Positions 30,216 through 38,369 of a DNA stretch of 57,774 bases are shown here, piece after piece (positions within the stretch are counted from its first letter, which is position 1; every line of letters starts with the position of its first letter). The notes below the pieces were generated by a model. That model ran no database searches. It had not been told where the DNA came from and saw only the letters and a program-made list of their open reading frames with translations. The stretch is from Mycobacterium gastri. Its GTDB lineage: Bacteria > Actinomycetota > Actinomycetes > Mycobacteriales > Mycobacteriaceae. The DNA is taken from positions 1-57,774 of the forward strand of contig NZ_LQOX01000122.1 of the NCBI RefSeq assembly GCF_002102175.1, read 5' to 3'. Made by a program: the position numbers and the translations under genes.

Positions 30216-30725
30216 ATGGGCTCCTCGAATATGACTGCTTTAGGGGCTATCAGCCCACCAGAACAACCCCGCTGCCGCTATGTGGTCGACTACTCTGGGG
30301 CGCGGCTGTACGTTTACGCGCGCAGCACGGCTACCATTATGCGCATCGACGGAGAGATCGACGCTTCGAACGCCGAGCGCATTGCCCACGAAATTCGGCG
30401 CTTCGCGCGGGTAAAGGCGCCGTTGATACTCGACCTGAGCCATCTCGATTTCCTCAGCGTTGACGGTTTTCGGGCTCTTCTGGTGCTCAACGGCGAACAC
30501 CACAAAGCCAGCCTGCGCTGCAGCGTGATCGCGGGTCCTGCGATGCGACCGCTATTGCGCATTGTCATCAATCACGGTCTGCCGGTCGCCGATTCGATTG
30601 CCGAGGCTCTGCAGTTGATCGAGGACGTCATCAGCTCGCGCCGTCAGTTCCTTGCCGGACTGGCCAAACAGCGCGAACCGCAGCGCCGGACCCCCCTCAC
30701 GCAAGTCTCCGGAGATCGTCGCTAA
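30216..30725 (+). CDS. STAS-domain anti-anti-sigma factor-like protein (Rv0516c-type)
   Basis: A 169-residue protein with one STAS domain: TATIMRIDGEIDASNAERIAHEIRRFARVKAPLILDLSHLDFLSVDGFRALLVL. The Ser in LSVDG is where anti-anti-sigma factors are phosphorylated. The layout, including the C-terminal RRQ tail, resembles M. tuberculosis Rv0516c and its paralogues, which act on SigF regulators. There is no partner anti-sigma gene in the window, so it is an orphan. The frame stays open far upstream; the ATG at 30216 (or 30231) is chosen because similarity begins there. A SigF-like promoter lies about 2 kb downstream. Confidence 0.78.
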   Translation: MGSSNMTALGAISPPEQPRCRYVVDYSGARLYVYARSTATIMRIDGEIDASNAERIAHEIRRFARVKAPLILDLSHLDFLSVDGFRALLVLNGEHHKASLRCSVIAGPAMRPLLRIVINHGLPVADSIAEALQLIEDVISSRRQFLAGLAKQREPQRRTPLTQVSGDRR

Positions 30726-30741
30726 GACCTGCCCGCAGCGG

Positions 30742-31392
30742 TCAGCACCTCATCACCGGAACGGCAACTTCGTTGCGGCGCAAGCACGGAATTGTCCACG
30801 GTGGGTCATAGAACCACGCCACCGGAGCCCCGGCCGGCGTGTATTCGGTGCCGTCGAGCAGACGGCGCAATTCATCGATGTGTGAGGCGACGGCACCGGG
30901 TCCGCGGTCACCGCTGAAACGCAGCACGACGTACTCCTGCGCCGGTACCGAGACGAGTTGGACGGATTCGTCATCGGGCGTGGGTAGGGTATCCAGTGTC
31001 CACTTGGCCGGCATGAAAAACCGGATCACCCAGGTGCCGTCGCGCCCGGCTTGCTGTGCTACCGGGGCCGCCATGGCGATGCGCTTTCCCGCGCCGGCTC
31101 CTCCGCCGGCCCGTTGCTGACTGACCGGAGCCGTCATCGCGATTTTCGAATTCGCGTGATTCGCACCGAAAATGTAGCCCGCCAATGCGCGGAATCCGCG
31201 ATTGCGGGCGCCTTCCTCGGTATCGCCGACGACGACTTCGGCCGCCACGCGTGGGCCGTAGCGGCGGATCTGTAGGCCGCCGCGGAGCTGCTCTACAGTA
31301 TGGGGCGGTTTCTCGGTCCCCACCCGCACCCCGACGACCGAGCCGGCCGCCTCGACGAGCCGGGTCAGCAGTGGCACGACACATCCCAGCAT
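30742..31392 (-). CDS. SOUL-family heme-binding protein
   Basis: A 216-residue SOUL protein. The family pattern is clear: LQIRRYGPRVAAEVVV, then FRALAGYIFGANHANSKIAMTAPV, IRFFMPAKWTLDTLPTPDD, and YVVLRFSGDRG. The typical repeated MTAPV / MAAPV motif occurs twice (about 85-113). SOUL proteins bind heme or tetrapyrrole in plants, animals and some bacteria; their bacterial function is unsettled. A hydrophobic N-terminus may anchor it. It converges with the STAS gene 16 bases beyond that stop. Confidence 0.85.
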   Translation of the reverse strand: MLGCVVPLLTRLVEAAGSVVGVRVGTEKPPHTVEQLRGGLQIRRYGPRVAAEVVVGDTEEGARNRGFRALAGYIFGANHANSKIAMTAPVSQQRAGGGAGAGKRIAMAAPVAQQAGRDGTWVIRFFMPAKWTLDTLPTPDDESVQLVSVPAQEYVVLRFSGDRGPGAVASHIDELRRLLDGTEYTPAGAPVAWFYDPPWTIPCLRRNEVAVPVMRC

Positions 31393-31612
31393 CTGCGGAC
31401 CTACCTTTCGTGTGCTTCACGGCCTAACGGCGCGGACCAGCCCGACGTGTCGGCTCTGAAAATATCGAATGGCAGTCTCTTTTTCCGCAGCAATCCTATT
31501 TTCCAGCGAAAACGCCGCGCACCGCGCCGGAGCCGGTGTAGACCGCGATGCCACGGCCAGTAGCCTCGATACGAACAGCTGTGGCGCGAAGGCGCAAGAC
31601 GGGAGCCGTGCA

Positions 31613-32008
31613 ATGAAACCGCAGAATGGGGGACGGCACTTTCCCTATCGCTACGATCCTCGGCTGGCTGCGATGTGGCTACCGTTTCGGTGGCCGGGAA
31701 GCCAGGGCGTGACGCTGACGGACGACGGCCGTTTCCTGGCTCGCTACGGGCCGTTTCGTGTCGATGCGCCGTTGTCGAGCGTCCGCGACGCGCACATCAC
31801 CGGCCCGTATCGATGGTGGACCGCGGTAGGCCCCCGGCTGTCGATGGTCGATGACGGACTCACCTTCGGCACGAACGCGCGCGCCGGGGTGTGCGTCCAC
31901 TTCGAACCGCCTGTTCACCGGGTGCTGGGACTTCGGGACCACTCGGCCTTGACGGTGACCGTCGCAGACCCTGAAGGGCTAGTGGCCGCGCTCAAGGGCA
32001 TTCAGTAG
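31613..32008 (+). CDS. conserved hypothetical protein
   Basis: A 131-residue protein that I do not recognise. It has DGRFLARYGPFRVDAPLSSV followed by repeated tryptophans (RWWTAVGPRLSM) and a C-terminal VTVADPEGLVAAL, suggestive of a small beta-barrel or PH-like fold. The frame is open from 31469, but GGGAG stands nine bases before the ATG at 31613 and similarity-like sequence begins there. No signal peptide or membrane segment is seen. Its neighbours are stress-related, which hints at but does not prove a similar role. Confidence 0.65.
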   Translation: MKPQNGGRHFPYRYDPRLAAMWLPFRWPGSQGVTLTDDGRFLARYGPFRVDAPLSSVRDAHITGPYRWWTAVGPRLSMVDDGLTFGTNARAGVCVHFEPPVHRVLGLRDHSALTVTVADPEGLVAALKGIQ

Positions 32009-32169
32009 CCGCAGCGGCGGCCGAGTCGGGCCGGGCCGCGGCGGAAAGGCTGTCGGACCGACGCTGACAAGACGACCGTTGCCACATCGTCCACGCCGCA
32101 AGCCCCGCCCGTCTCCGGCGCTCAGCCGGTATTTCGATGGCCTCGTCGGACGGCCTTGGGGTGCGCAAA

Positions 32170-32196
32170 GGTTTCCTCTCGAGGCTTAACGGGAAA
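32170..32196 (+). promoter_or_regulatory. SigF-like promoter for the CsbD-like gene
   Basis: GGTTT (32170-32174) and GGGAAA (32191-32196) are 16 bases apart, close to the mycobacterial SigF pattern GTTT-N15-17-GGGTA. The predicted leader to the ATG at 32248 is about 45 bases. CsbD-type genes are classic general-stress targets, which supports the call; the -10 differs from the consensus. Confidence 0.5.
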
Positions 32197-32247
32197 TTGA
32201 GGTCGGGGGGCAATGCCGCCGAATCGAGAAATCAACGGGAGGCAGAT

Positions 32248-32481
32248 ATGGCACGCAGAAGTGGACCCCTGGAAGCCGTCAGCGGCATCGTCGAGGGAGT
32301 CAAGGGCGCGATCAGGCAGGTCATCGGTTTGGCGACCGGCAATGACCGGCTCGCGCAGGAAGCAAAGACCCAGCAGGACAAGGCCGAGGCCCAACGCCAG
32401 GCGGCCAAAAAAGAGGTCGCGGCCGAATCGGCCCGGGCCGGCGCGAAGGCTGCAAAAGAACGGCAGCAGGCCAACCAGTAG
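32248..32481 (+). CDS. CsbD-like / microaggregate-binding protein-type stress protein
   Basis: A 77-residue small protein. The segment LEAVSGIVEGVKGAIRQVIGLATGNDRLAQEAKTQQDKAEAQRQAAKKE is the CsbD-like pattern, followed by an Ala/Lys/Glu-rich helix that should be a coiled coil. Mycobacterial members are named microaggregate-binding proteins; CsbD proteins are induced by general stress. A strong ribosome site GGGAGG (32238-32243) lies just before the ATG. A candidate SigF-type promoter precedes it and a perfect-stem hairpin follows, so it looks like a self-contained stress gene. Confidence 0.82.
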   Translation: MARRSGPLEAVSGIVEGVKGAIRQVIGLATGNDRLAQEAKTQQDKAEAQRQAAKKEVAAESARAGAKAAKERQQANQ

Positions 32482-32497
32482 TTCGTCGAGACGCGCC

Positions 32498-32525
32498 GGG
32501 CCCGACCGGAATTCCGGCCGGGCCC
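32498..32525. terminator. strong hairpin after the CsbD-like gene
   Basis: A 28-base palindrome begins gggcccgaccgg and ends ccggccgggccc around an AATT centre, with one mismatched pair. It lies 17 bases past the stop codon. It has no U-tract but great stability, the usual form of terminator in high-GC actinobacteria. Confidence 0.75.
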
Positions 32526-32580
32526 ACCGTCGATTATCGCCGTGAGCGCAGGAGCGCTCGATTTACGTTGGCGTGCAGGG

Positions 32581-32663
32581 TATTCGAATATCTTTCTACG
32601 GTCGCCACCGCGGGTTCGGATGCGGCCATGCTTGACGGTTGGTTTGCTTATATTTAAATATCT
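32581..32663. promoter_or_regulatory. two related AT-rich palindromes upstream of the mmpL remnant
   Basis: TATTCGAATATCT (32581-32593) and TATTTAAATATCT (32651-32663) differ at two positions and each contains a perfect palindrome (TATTCGAATA; ATATTTAAATAT at 32650-32661). They are 70 bases apart, about seven helical turns, a spacing suited to a dimeric repressor looping DNA. They are probably the operators of the decayed transporter gene. Confidence 0.45.
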
Positions 32664-32708
32664 GAAATGCTCGCGGTGGGGTGTGGGACGGGCTCGCGGC
32701 TGCGGTGA

Positions 32709-33041
32709 TTGGCCGCGCTCGGGGTCGACTACACCATCTTCTTGGTCACCCGCGCCCGAGAGGAAGCCGCACACCACGGCGCCCGTGACGGAATGATCCG
32801 CGCGGTGTCGGCCACCGGCGGCGTCATCACCAGTGCGGGAATCGTCTTGGCCGCCGTGTTCTGTGTCTTGGGCGTGCTGCCGCTGGTTGCGCTGACCCAG
32901 ATAGGTATCATCGTGGGCCTGGGAATCCTGCTGGACACCTTCGCCGTGCGCACGCTGGTGATCCCGGCTTTGTTCACCCTCATCGGTGATGGTATGTGGT
33001 GGCCCACTTTCCCGAATCATATTGATCATCAACATGCTTGA
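32709..33041 (+). pseudogene. C-terminal fragment of an MmpL/RND transporter
   Basis: About 110 codons that match the end of MmpL proteins: AALGVDYTIFLVTRAREEAAHHG (the GVDYTIFL motif between membrane segments) followed by hydrophobic segments and the terminal FALRTLVIPA-like FAVRTLVIPALF. A full MmpL has about 950 residues, so roughly 850 codons are missing from the 5' side. No ribosome site precedes the fragment and translation from the nominal start is unlikely. Confidence 0.8.
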
Positions 33042-33067
33042 GCCAACTAACCGAACGGAGGACTGGG

Positions 33068-33196
33068 ATGACTAAGTCGACACTGACCGCTACCGGGCTG
33101 GCCGTCACGGCGGCGGCGGGGGCCGGAAGCATCGCCAGCCCGGGATCGATCGCCGGGTGGTAAGCACGGCTTCGCAAACCCGCGTACCAGCCGCCA
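33068..33196 (+). pseudogene. tspO fragment with nonsense codon, fused into the photolyase relic
   Basis: A good ribosome site (GGAGG near 33058) and ATG at 33068 open a frame that reads MTKSTLTATGLAVTAAAGAG, like mycobacterial TspO/MBR membrane proteins. It stops at TAA (33161-33163), where TspO has WY(A)RLRKPAYQPP; the same frame continues after the stop as ARLRKPAYQPPS, so the TAA replaces a Tyr codon. After about 33196 the sequence switches to photolyase. Most of tspO is gone. Confidence 0.75.
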
Positions 33197-34407
33197 AGCA
33201 TCGCCAGCGCCGCCTGCAGTATCTGGGTGATTCGCTGCGGCAACTGCGAGACGATCTGGGCGGCCGCCTGCTGGTGACTCGCGGGCGTCCCGAAGAACGA
33301 ATTCCCTTAATTGCCAAGCAAATCGGGGCATCGGCGGTACATATCTCCGAGGATTTCGCGCCGTTCGGCCGGCGCCGCGACGAGCGGGTGCGCACGGCGC
33401 TGGGCTCGGTTCCGCTGGTGGCGACGGGATCGCCGTATCTGGTGTCACCCGGACGCGTCGCCAAAGACGACGGGACGCCATATCGGGTGTTCACCCCGTT
33501 CTTTCGCCGGTGGAGCGAGGCGGGTTGGCCGTCGCCGGCGCGTACCGGCCGCGACTGTGCGCGCTGGCTGGACCCGGCCCAGGTGGCCGTCGAACACTGC
33601 GAAATCCCCGACCCTGGTGCGCCACTTGACTTGGCTGCGGGCGAGGCCGCGGCTCGTCGGGACTGGAGAGCTTTCGTCGACGACGGACTGGAACGCTACG
33701 CGCAGGATCGCGACCGGCCCGACCTCGACGGCACCAGCCGGATGTCGGCGCACCTGAAGTTCGGCACTATTCACCCCCGGACCATGGTCGCCGGCCTGGA
33801 CTTCGGCGCCGCCGGCGCCCGAAGTTACCTGCGCGAGGTGGCTTTTCGCGACTTTTATGCCGCAGTTCTGTATGACTGCCCGGCCAGCGCCTGACGCAAT
33901 TGGAACAGTGACTACGAGCGCATCCGGACCGATACGGGCAGCCGGGCGGAACACCTCTTCGAGGCCTGGAAGGCCGGCATCACCGGGTTTCCACTGATCG
34001 ACGCGGGGATGCGGCAACTGCGCGAGACGGGGTTCATGCACAACCGGGTCCGGATGATCGCGGCATCGTTTCTCGTCAAGGACCTGCATCTGCCCTGGCA
34101 ATGGGGGGCGGCCTGGTTCCTGGAGCAGCTCACCGACGGCGACATGGCCAGCAACCAGCACGGGTGGCCGTGGTGCGCGGGATGCGGTACTGACGCCGCG
34201 CCGTACTTCCGGGTGTTCAACCCGACCACGCAGGGCGAGAAGTTCGACCCCTCAGGCGATTTCATTCGCCGCCGGGTGTCTGAGCTGGGCGCTACCACCG
34301 ACGTCCACCTCCAGACCGGCAACCGCCCGCAGGGGTATCCACTGCCGATCGTGGACCACAGCACCGAGCGCGCCGAGGCGCTGCGCCGCTGCCGCGGCGT
34401 CAGCTGA
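33197..34407 (+). pseudogene. DNA photolyase, 5'-truncated with internal TGA
   Basis: Photolyase similarity begins at RRLQYLGDSLRQLRDDLGG and runs through RPEERIPLIAKQIGA, HLKFGTIHPR and FRDFYAAVLYD in one frame. It meets TGA at 33892-33894 exactly where photolyases have Trp (PASA-stop-RNWNSDYERI), then continues in the same frame to FPLIDAGMRQLRETGFMHNR, WQWGAAWFLEQL and FRVFNPTTQGEKFDP, ending at 34407. The first 45 or so residues are missing, replaced by tspO sequence. The flavin-binding C-terminal domain is otherwise intact, so the loss looks recent. Confidence 0.85.
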
Positions 34408-34511
34408 CCGGCCCGCACCATTTCCCGGATTCGCTTTCGGAGAAGCTGTTTGGCATGTAAGTATCAGCCGATTCACAGTTTTCCCAGTTTTCCGAAGCCC
34501 AGGGAGGCGAT

Positions 34512-35057
34512 ATGGCTTACTCGATCGTTCGCACGTTGCTGGTCTCAGGTGCTGCCGTGGGGCTGATCGCCAGCGCCGGAGCCTGCTCGTGTTCGATCGG
34601 ATCGTCGTCGCATTCGGTGAGCAAGAGCGACGTCGCCGACCAGATCAGAGCCAAGATGACCGACGCCGCCGGTAACAAGCCGGAATCGGTGACCTGCCCG
34701 GGTGACCTGCCGGCCAAGCTCGGCGCGCAGCTGAACTGCGAAATGAAAGTCAAAGACTCGACTTACAACGTCAACGTCACCGTGACCAGCGTCGAAGGCA
34801 AGGACGTCAAGTTCGACATGGTGGAGACAGTCGACAAGAACCAGGTTGCCTCCATCATCAGCAACAAGCTGACCCAGCAGGTGGGCCGACGGCCTGATTC
34901 GGTGACCTGCCCCGACAACCTGAAGGGGGTGGAGGGCGCCACACTTCGTTGCCAACTCACCGACGGCAGCGACAAATACGGCGTCAACGTGACCGTCACC
35001 AGCGTCGACGCCGGCGATGTCAACTTCGACTTCAAAGTCGACGACCACCCCGAATAG
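34512..35057 (+). CDS. lipoprotein with two DUF4333 repeats
   Basis: A 181-residue lipoprotein: signal peptide with lipobox SAGAC (residues 21-25), then two tandem DUF4333-type units. Each unit has a helical KxxVxxxIxxK segment, SVTCPxxL, a second cysteine (LNCEMKV / LRCQLTD) and YxVNVTVTSVxxxDVxFD. The paired cysteines probably form a disulfide in each unit. It should lie outside the membrane; its function is unknown. A GGGAGG ribosome site precedes the ATG. It is the only intact gene among the decayed ones from 32.7 to 36 kb. Confidence 0.82.
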   Translation: MAYSIVRTLLVSGAAVGLIASAGACSCSIGSSSHSVSKSDVADQIRAKMTDAAGNKPESVTCPGDLPAKLGAQLNCEMKVKDSTYNVNVTVTSVEGKDVKFDMVETVDKNQVASIISNKLTQQVGRRPDSVTCPDNLKGVEGATLRCQLTDGSDKYGVNVTVTSVDAGDVNFDFKVDDHPE

Positions 35058-35177
35058 GTCGGCAAAGGCAGGGTTTGCGGAGCGCTGAATCACCCAGGCT
35101 CGGCGACCCGCGACCACCCGCCGGCGGAAGCTGTTCACACTGCCAGCAGACCTAGGAGTATCGATCGGTGGTTCTAC

Positions 35178-36000
35178 ATGGCGCATACCCGCACCTTGAG
35201 GTCTGAACATCTCCAGGGGCCGCGGGTGCCGGGGATCTTCGCTCACCCCGATGACGAAACACTTTGTGCCGGTGGGACATTCGCCAAGTGCTCGAGTGCT
35301 GGTGCTACCGATGTCGGCGTGGTCTCGATGACCAGGGGTGGGGCGGGTCAGATCAGGATGCGGGCGTGGCGACGAGGAGAAACCTCATAGCGGTTCGGGA
35401 GAATGAACTGCGAGCCGCCGGCCAGGAATTGGGGCTCAGCGAGACAAGGTGCTTCGACTACCCCGACGGCGGGCTCCCCCGCACTGGACGCCGACATCCT
35501 TTCGGGGCTCGCTACCGACCTGATCAACGATATCGAGCCCACGTCGTCGTTACCTTCGGTCCCGACGGCTTCAGCGGCCTTCCCGACCACATCGCCGTGG
35601 GAGCCGTCATCACTAAGCTAGGGCAAAGCTAGGGCCTGCTATGCGCGGCGATCCGACGGATCGATTCGTCTGTTTCACTGTCACATGCCCCAGAACCGGA
35701 TGCTGTTGTGCGACCGTCTCGCTGCGTGGGTCGTCGAACTGCATTCCCGCTTCAAGGGGACCGCCGAATTCGTCAGGGCGCTTTCGGTGTTCTCCCGCGA
35801 GACGACCACGCTTGGCTGCGCAGCCGACTTTGTCAACTTGCAGTGGCTCCCCGCTGGCTCCTACCTGGTCGAGCGGGGCGAGGCTGCCAATTGCATGTAC
35901 TTCTTCTTGTCTGGCCAGGTGGCGATCCGACGTGATGGCGCCGACGGTGGTCCAGCAGCCTCGGTCCGGTCAGCATCCGCCGCGCCGTCAAGCGTCCCAC
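35178..36000 (+). pseudogene. PIG-L (LmbE) deacetylase with cyclic-nucleotide domain, frameshifted
   Basis: The start reads VPGIFAHPDDETLCAGGTFAKC, which contains the zinc motif HPDDE of PIG-L/MshB deacetylases. The reading then jumps frames: the first frame to about 35370, the next for RRNLIAVRENELRAAGQELG and FDYPDGGL (to about 35480), back for ALDADILSGLATDLIND, and again for VVVTFGPDGFSGLPDHIAVG. A further frame from 35685 gives FVNLQWLPAGSYLVERGEAA and MYFFLSGQVAIRRDG, a cyclic-nucleotide-binding fold. At least three frameshifts make it inactive. The ancestor was probably one two-domain protein, though two genes are possible. Confidence 0.75.
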
Positions 36001-36050
36001 CCCGTGGTGGCCACGACTCGATCCAGAATCGTGCTCTTGGCCACGGGTTC

Positions 36051-36788
36051 TCAGCGGGCCGCCTTCTTACGCTCGATGTCGGCCAGGGCAGCGGCCAGTT
36101 CTGCCCGCTGAGCTGCCGACGCATCCCAGGCAACCTGCCGATTCTTGACCACCTTGGCCGGAGCGCCGACGGCGATCGAATAGTCGGGGACGACGCCGCG
36201 GACCACGGCATGCGATCCCAGCACGCAGCCGCGCCCGATGGAAGTGCCCCGCAGCACCGTCACCTTCACACCGACCCAGGTGTCGGGCCCGATGCGGACC
36301 GGCGACTTGACGATGCCCTGGTCCTTGATCGGGACCGTGATGTCGTCCATGCGGTGGTCGAAATCACAGATGTAGCACCAGTCCGCCATCAGCACCGAGG
36401 CCCCGATCTCGATGTCGAGATAGCAGTTGATGACGTTGTCCCGGCCGAGCACCACCTTGTCGCCGAAACGCAGCGAGCCCTCGTGGGCGCGGATGGTGTT
36501 CTTGTCCCCGATGTGCACCCAGCGGCCGATCTCCAGTTGGGCCAGCTCCGGCGTCGCATGAATCTCCACACCCTTACCGAGGAACACCATGCCCCGGGTG
36601 ATGATGTGCGGGTTGGCGAGCTTGAACTTCAGCAGCCGCCAGTAGCGCACCAGATACCACGGGGTATAGGCACGGTTGGCTATTACCCATTTCAGCGATG
36701 CCAGCGTGAGGAACTTGGCCTGGCGCGGGTCTCGCAGTTGCGCACCACGCCAGCGGCGATGCAGCGGCGCACCCCACATGGTCGTCAT
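36051..36788 (-). CDS. left-handed beta-helix acetyltransferase (Rv3034c-like)
   Basis: A 245-residue hexapeptide-repeat transferase, the type that O-acylates sugars using acyl-CoA. Repeats run through IGRWVHIGDKNTIRAHEGSLRFGDKVVLGRDNVINCYLDIEIGASVLMADWCYICDFDHR, with the family catalytic-type DFDHRMDD, and end at GPDTWVGVKVTVLRGTSIGRGCVLGSHAVV. It corresponds to M. tuberculosis Rv3034c (slightly longer), assigned to MGLP acylation. It ends against the PIG-L relic and faces Rv3035-like across a repeat-rich region. Confidence 0.85.
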   Translation of the reverse strand: MTTMWGAPLHRRWRGAQLRDPRQAKFLTLASLKWVIANRAYTPWYLVRYWRLLKFKLANPHIITRGMVFLGKGVEIHATPELAQLEIGRWVHIGDKNTIRAHEGSLRFGDKVVLGRDNVINCYLDIEIGASVLMADWCYICDFDHRMDDITVPIKDQGIVKSPVRIGPDTWVGVKVTVLRGTSIGRGCVLGSHAVVRGVVPDYSIAVGAPAKVVKNRQVAWDASAAQRAELAAALADIERKKAAR

Positions 36789-36815
36789 GGCGGGAAGCCT
36801 AGCCTGACGACGATG

Positions 36816-36933
36816 CGGGACGCATAGCGTCCCGAGAAGGAGTCAGGCAATCAGGCACAGCCTGACGACTCGGAGGCTATCGAGAGATGGGGGCACCTCC
36901 CGCTTGCGGGGGAGAGTCAGGCAATCAGGCACA
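36816..36933. repeat. hairpin, 19-base direct repeats and CTCCCGC-type element
   Basis: In the divergent region, CGGGACGC-ATA-GCGTCCCG (36816-36834) is a perfect hairpin. agtcaggcaatcaggcaca occurs at 36841-36859 and again at 36915-36933. Between them, ggcacctcccgcttgcgggg forms a second stem and resembles an interspersed element that I recall from other mycobacteria. It may be a mobile or slippage-derived intergenic unit. Confidence 0.7.
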
Positions 36934-37060
36934 CGCGAGACGCCACGCGTTACCCTCACCTGTACCCGATGGCTGCTATGCCGAAGGGCCGGACTCGCTT
37001 GCCGGCGAGCGACGTTGCGGAAGGATTGGGGAATTTGCGAAAGGACTGCGAAAGGTCGAG

Positions 37061-38353
37061 GTGCTTGCGCGGCGTCTCCTGACAGCCATGTTCGCCGCCG
37101 TGCTCACGGTCGGGCTCAGCGGTTGCGGCAACACGGATTCCTGGGTGGATGCGGCGCCGGCACTGGGCTGGCCCGCGCAATACGGCGATGCCGCCAACAG
37201 CAGCTACACCACCACCAGCGGTGCCAGCAAGCTCAGGCTGGCCTGGACGCGTTCGGTCAAGGGCAGCCTGGCGGCCGGGCCGGCGCTGAGTGCGCGCGGC
37301 TACCTGGCGATCAACGCGCAGACCCCGGCCGGTTGTTCGCTGATGGAGTGGGAGAACAACAACAACGGCCGCCAGCGCTGGTGTGTCCGGCTGGTGCAGG
37401 GCGGCGGCTTCGCCGGCCCGTTACTGGACGGCTTCGACAACCTCTACGTCGGACAGCCGGGAGCGATGGTGGCCTTTCCGGTCACCCAGTGGACACGCTG
37501 GCGTCAACCGGTGATCGGGATGCCGACCACTCCCCGATTCGTCGGGCACGGCCACCTGCTCGTCGCAACCCATCTCGGGCAGGTGCTGGTTTTCGATACC
37601 CACCGCGGCAGGGTGGTCGGCAGCCCGCTGGATCTGGTCGAGGGCGTCGATCCGGCCGATCCAATGCGCGGACTGGCCGACTGCGCGCCGGCGCGGATGG
37701 GCTGTCCGGTGGCAGACGCCCCGGCTTTCTCAGCGGTCAACGGCACGGTAGTGCTTGGTGTCTGGCAGCCGGGGGCGCCGGGGGCGGGGCTGGTGGGCCT
37801 GAAATTGCGGGACCGACAGTTGGTCCGTGAGTGGGCCAGTGATGCGGTCAAAGACGGGGTGCTAGCCAGTCCGGTGCTGTCTGCCGACGGAGCGACGGTC
37901 TACGTCAACGGCCGCGACCAACAGCTGTGGGCCCTGCACGCCGCCGACGGCAAGGTCAAATGGTCGGTGCCGCTGGGATTTCTGGCGCAGACTCCGCCCA
38001 CGGTCACCCCGGAGGGCTTGATCGTGTCCGGCGGCGGTCCCGGCACCCAGCTGGTGGCCTTCCGCGACGCCGGTGACCATGCCGACCGGGCCTGGCGACG
38101 CGACGACGTCACGCCGTTGTCAACGTCCAGCCTGGGCGGGGCCGAGGTCGGCTACACCGTGGTTGCCGGTCCACCCCACGACGGCGGGCCGGGTTTATCG
38201 TTGCTGGTTTTCAATCCGGCCAACGGTCATACGGTCAACAGCTATCCACTGCCGGCGGCCACCGGATATCCGGTCGGGGTGTCGATCGGGTATGACCGCC
38301 AAGTGGTAACCGCCACCAGCGACGGCCAGGTCTACAGCTTCGCGCCGGCGTAG
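37061..38353 (+). CDS. exported beta-propeller lipoprotein (Rv3035-like)
   Basis: A 430-residue lipoprotein. The GTG at 37061 gives a signal peptide LARRLLTAMFAAVLTVGLSGC, whose lipobox LSGC sets the mature end. The rest is a PQQ-type beta-propeller: repeated blades with GxxYLAINAQT, VYVNGRDQQLWALHAADGKVKWSVPLG and LIVSGGGPGTQLVAF. It probably binds a carbohydrate or protein partner outside the membrane. Position in the MGLP cluster links it to that polymer but no direct evidence is visible. The frame is open further upstream, but without a signal peptide or ribosome site. Confidence 0.82.
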   Translation: MLARRLLTAMFAAVLTVGLSGCGNTDSWVDAAPALGWPAQYGDAANSSYTTTSGASKLRLAWTRSVKGSLAAGPALSARGYLAINAQTPAGCSLMEWENNNNGRQRWCVRLVQGGGFAGPLLDGFDNLYVGQPGAMVAFPVTQWTRWRQPVIGMPTTPRFVGHGHLLVATHLGQVLVFDTHRGRVVGSPLDLVEGVDPADPMRGLADCAPARMGCPVADAPAFSAVNGTVVLGVWQPGAPGAGLVGLKLRDRQLVREWASDAVKDGVLASPVLSADGATVYVNGRDQQLWALHAADGKVKWSVPLGFLAQTPPTVTPEGLIVSGGGPGTQLVAFRDAGDHADRAWRRDDVTPLSTSSLGGAEVGYTVVAGPPHDGGPGLSLLVFNPANGHTVNSYPLPAATGYPVGVSIGYDRQVVTATSDGQVYSFAPA

Positions 38354-38369
38354 CGGCCATACTTGGTCG

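Noticed and set aside
33892..33894. Selenocysteine at the photolyase TGA
   Set aside because: The expected residue is Trp, no SECIS-like hairpin follows, the 5' end is truncated, and the neighbouring genes are also decayed.
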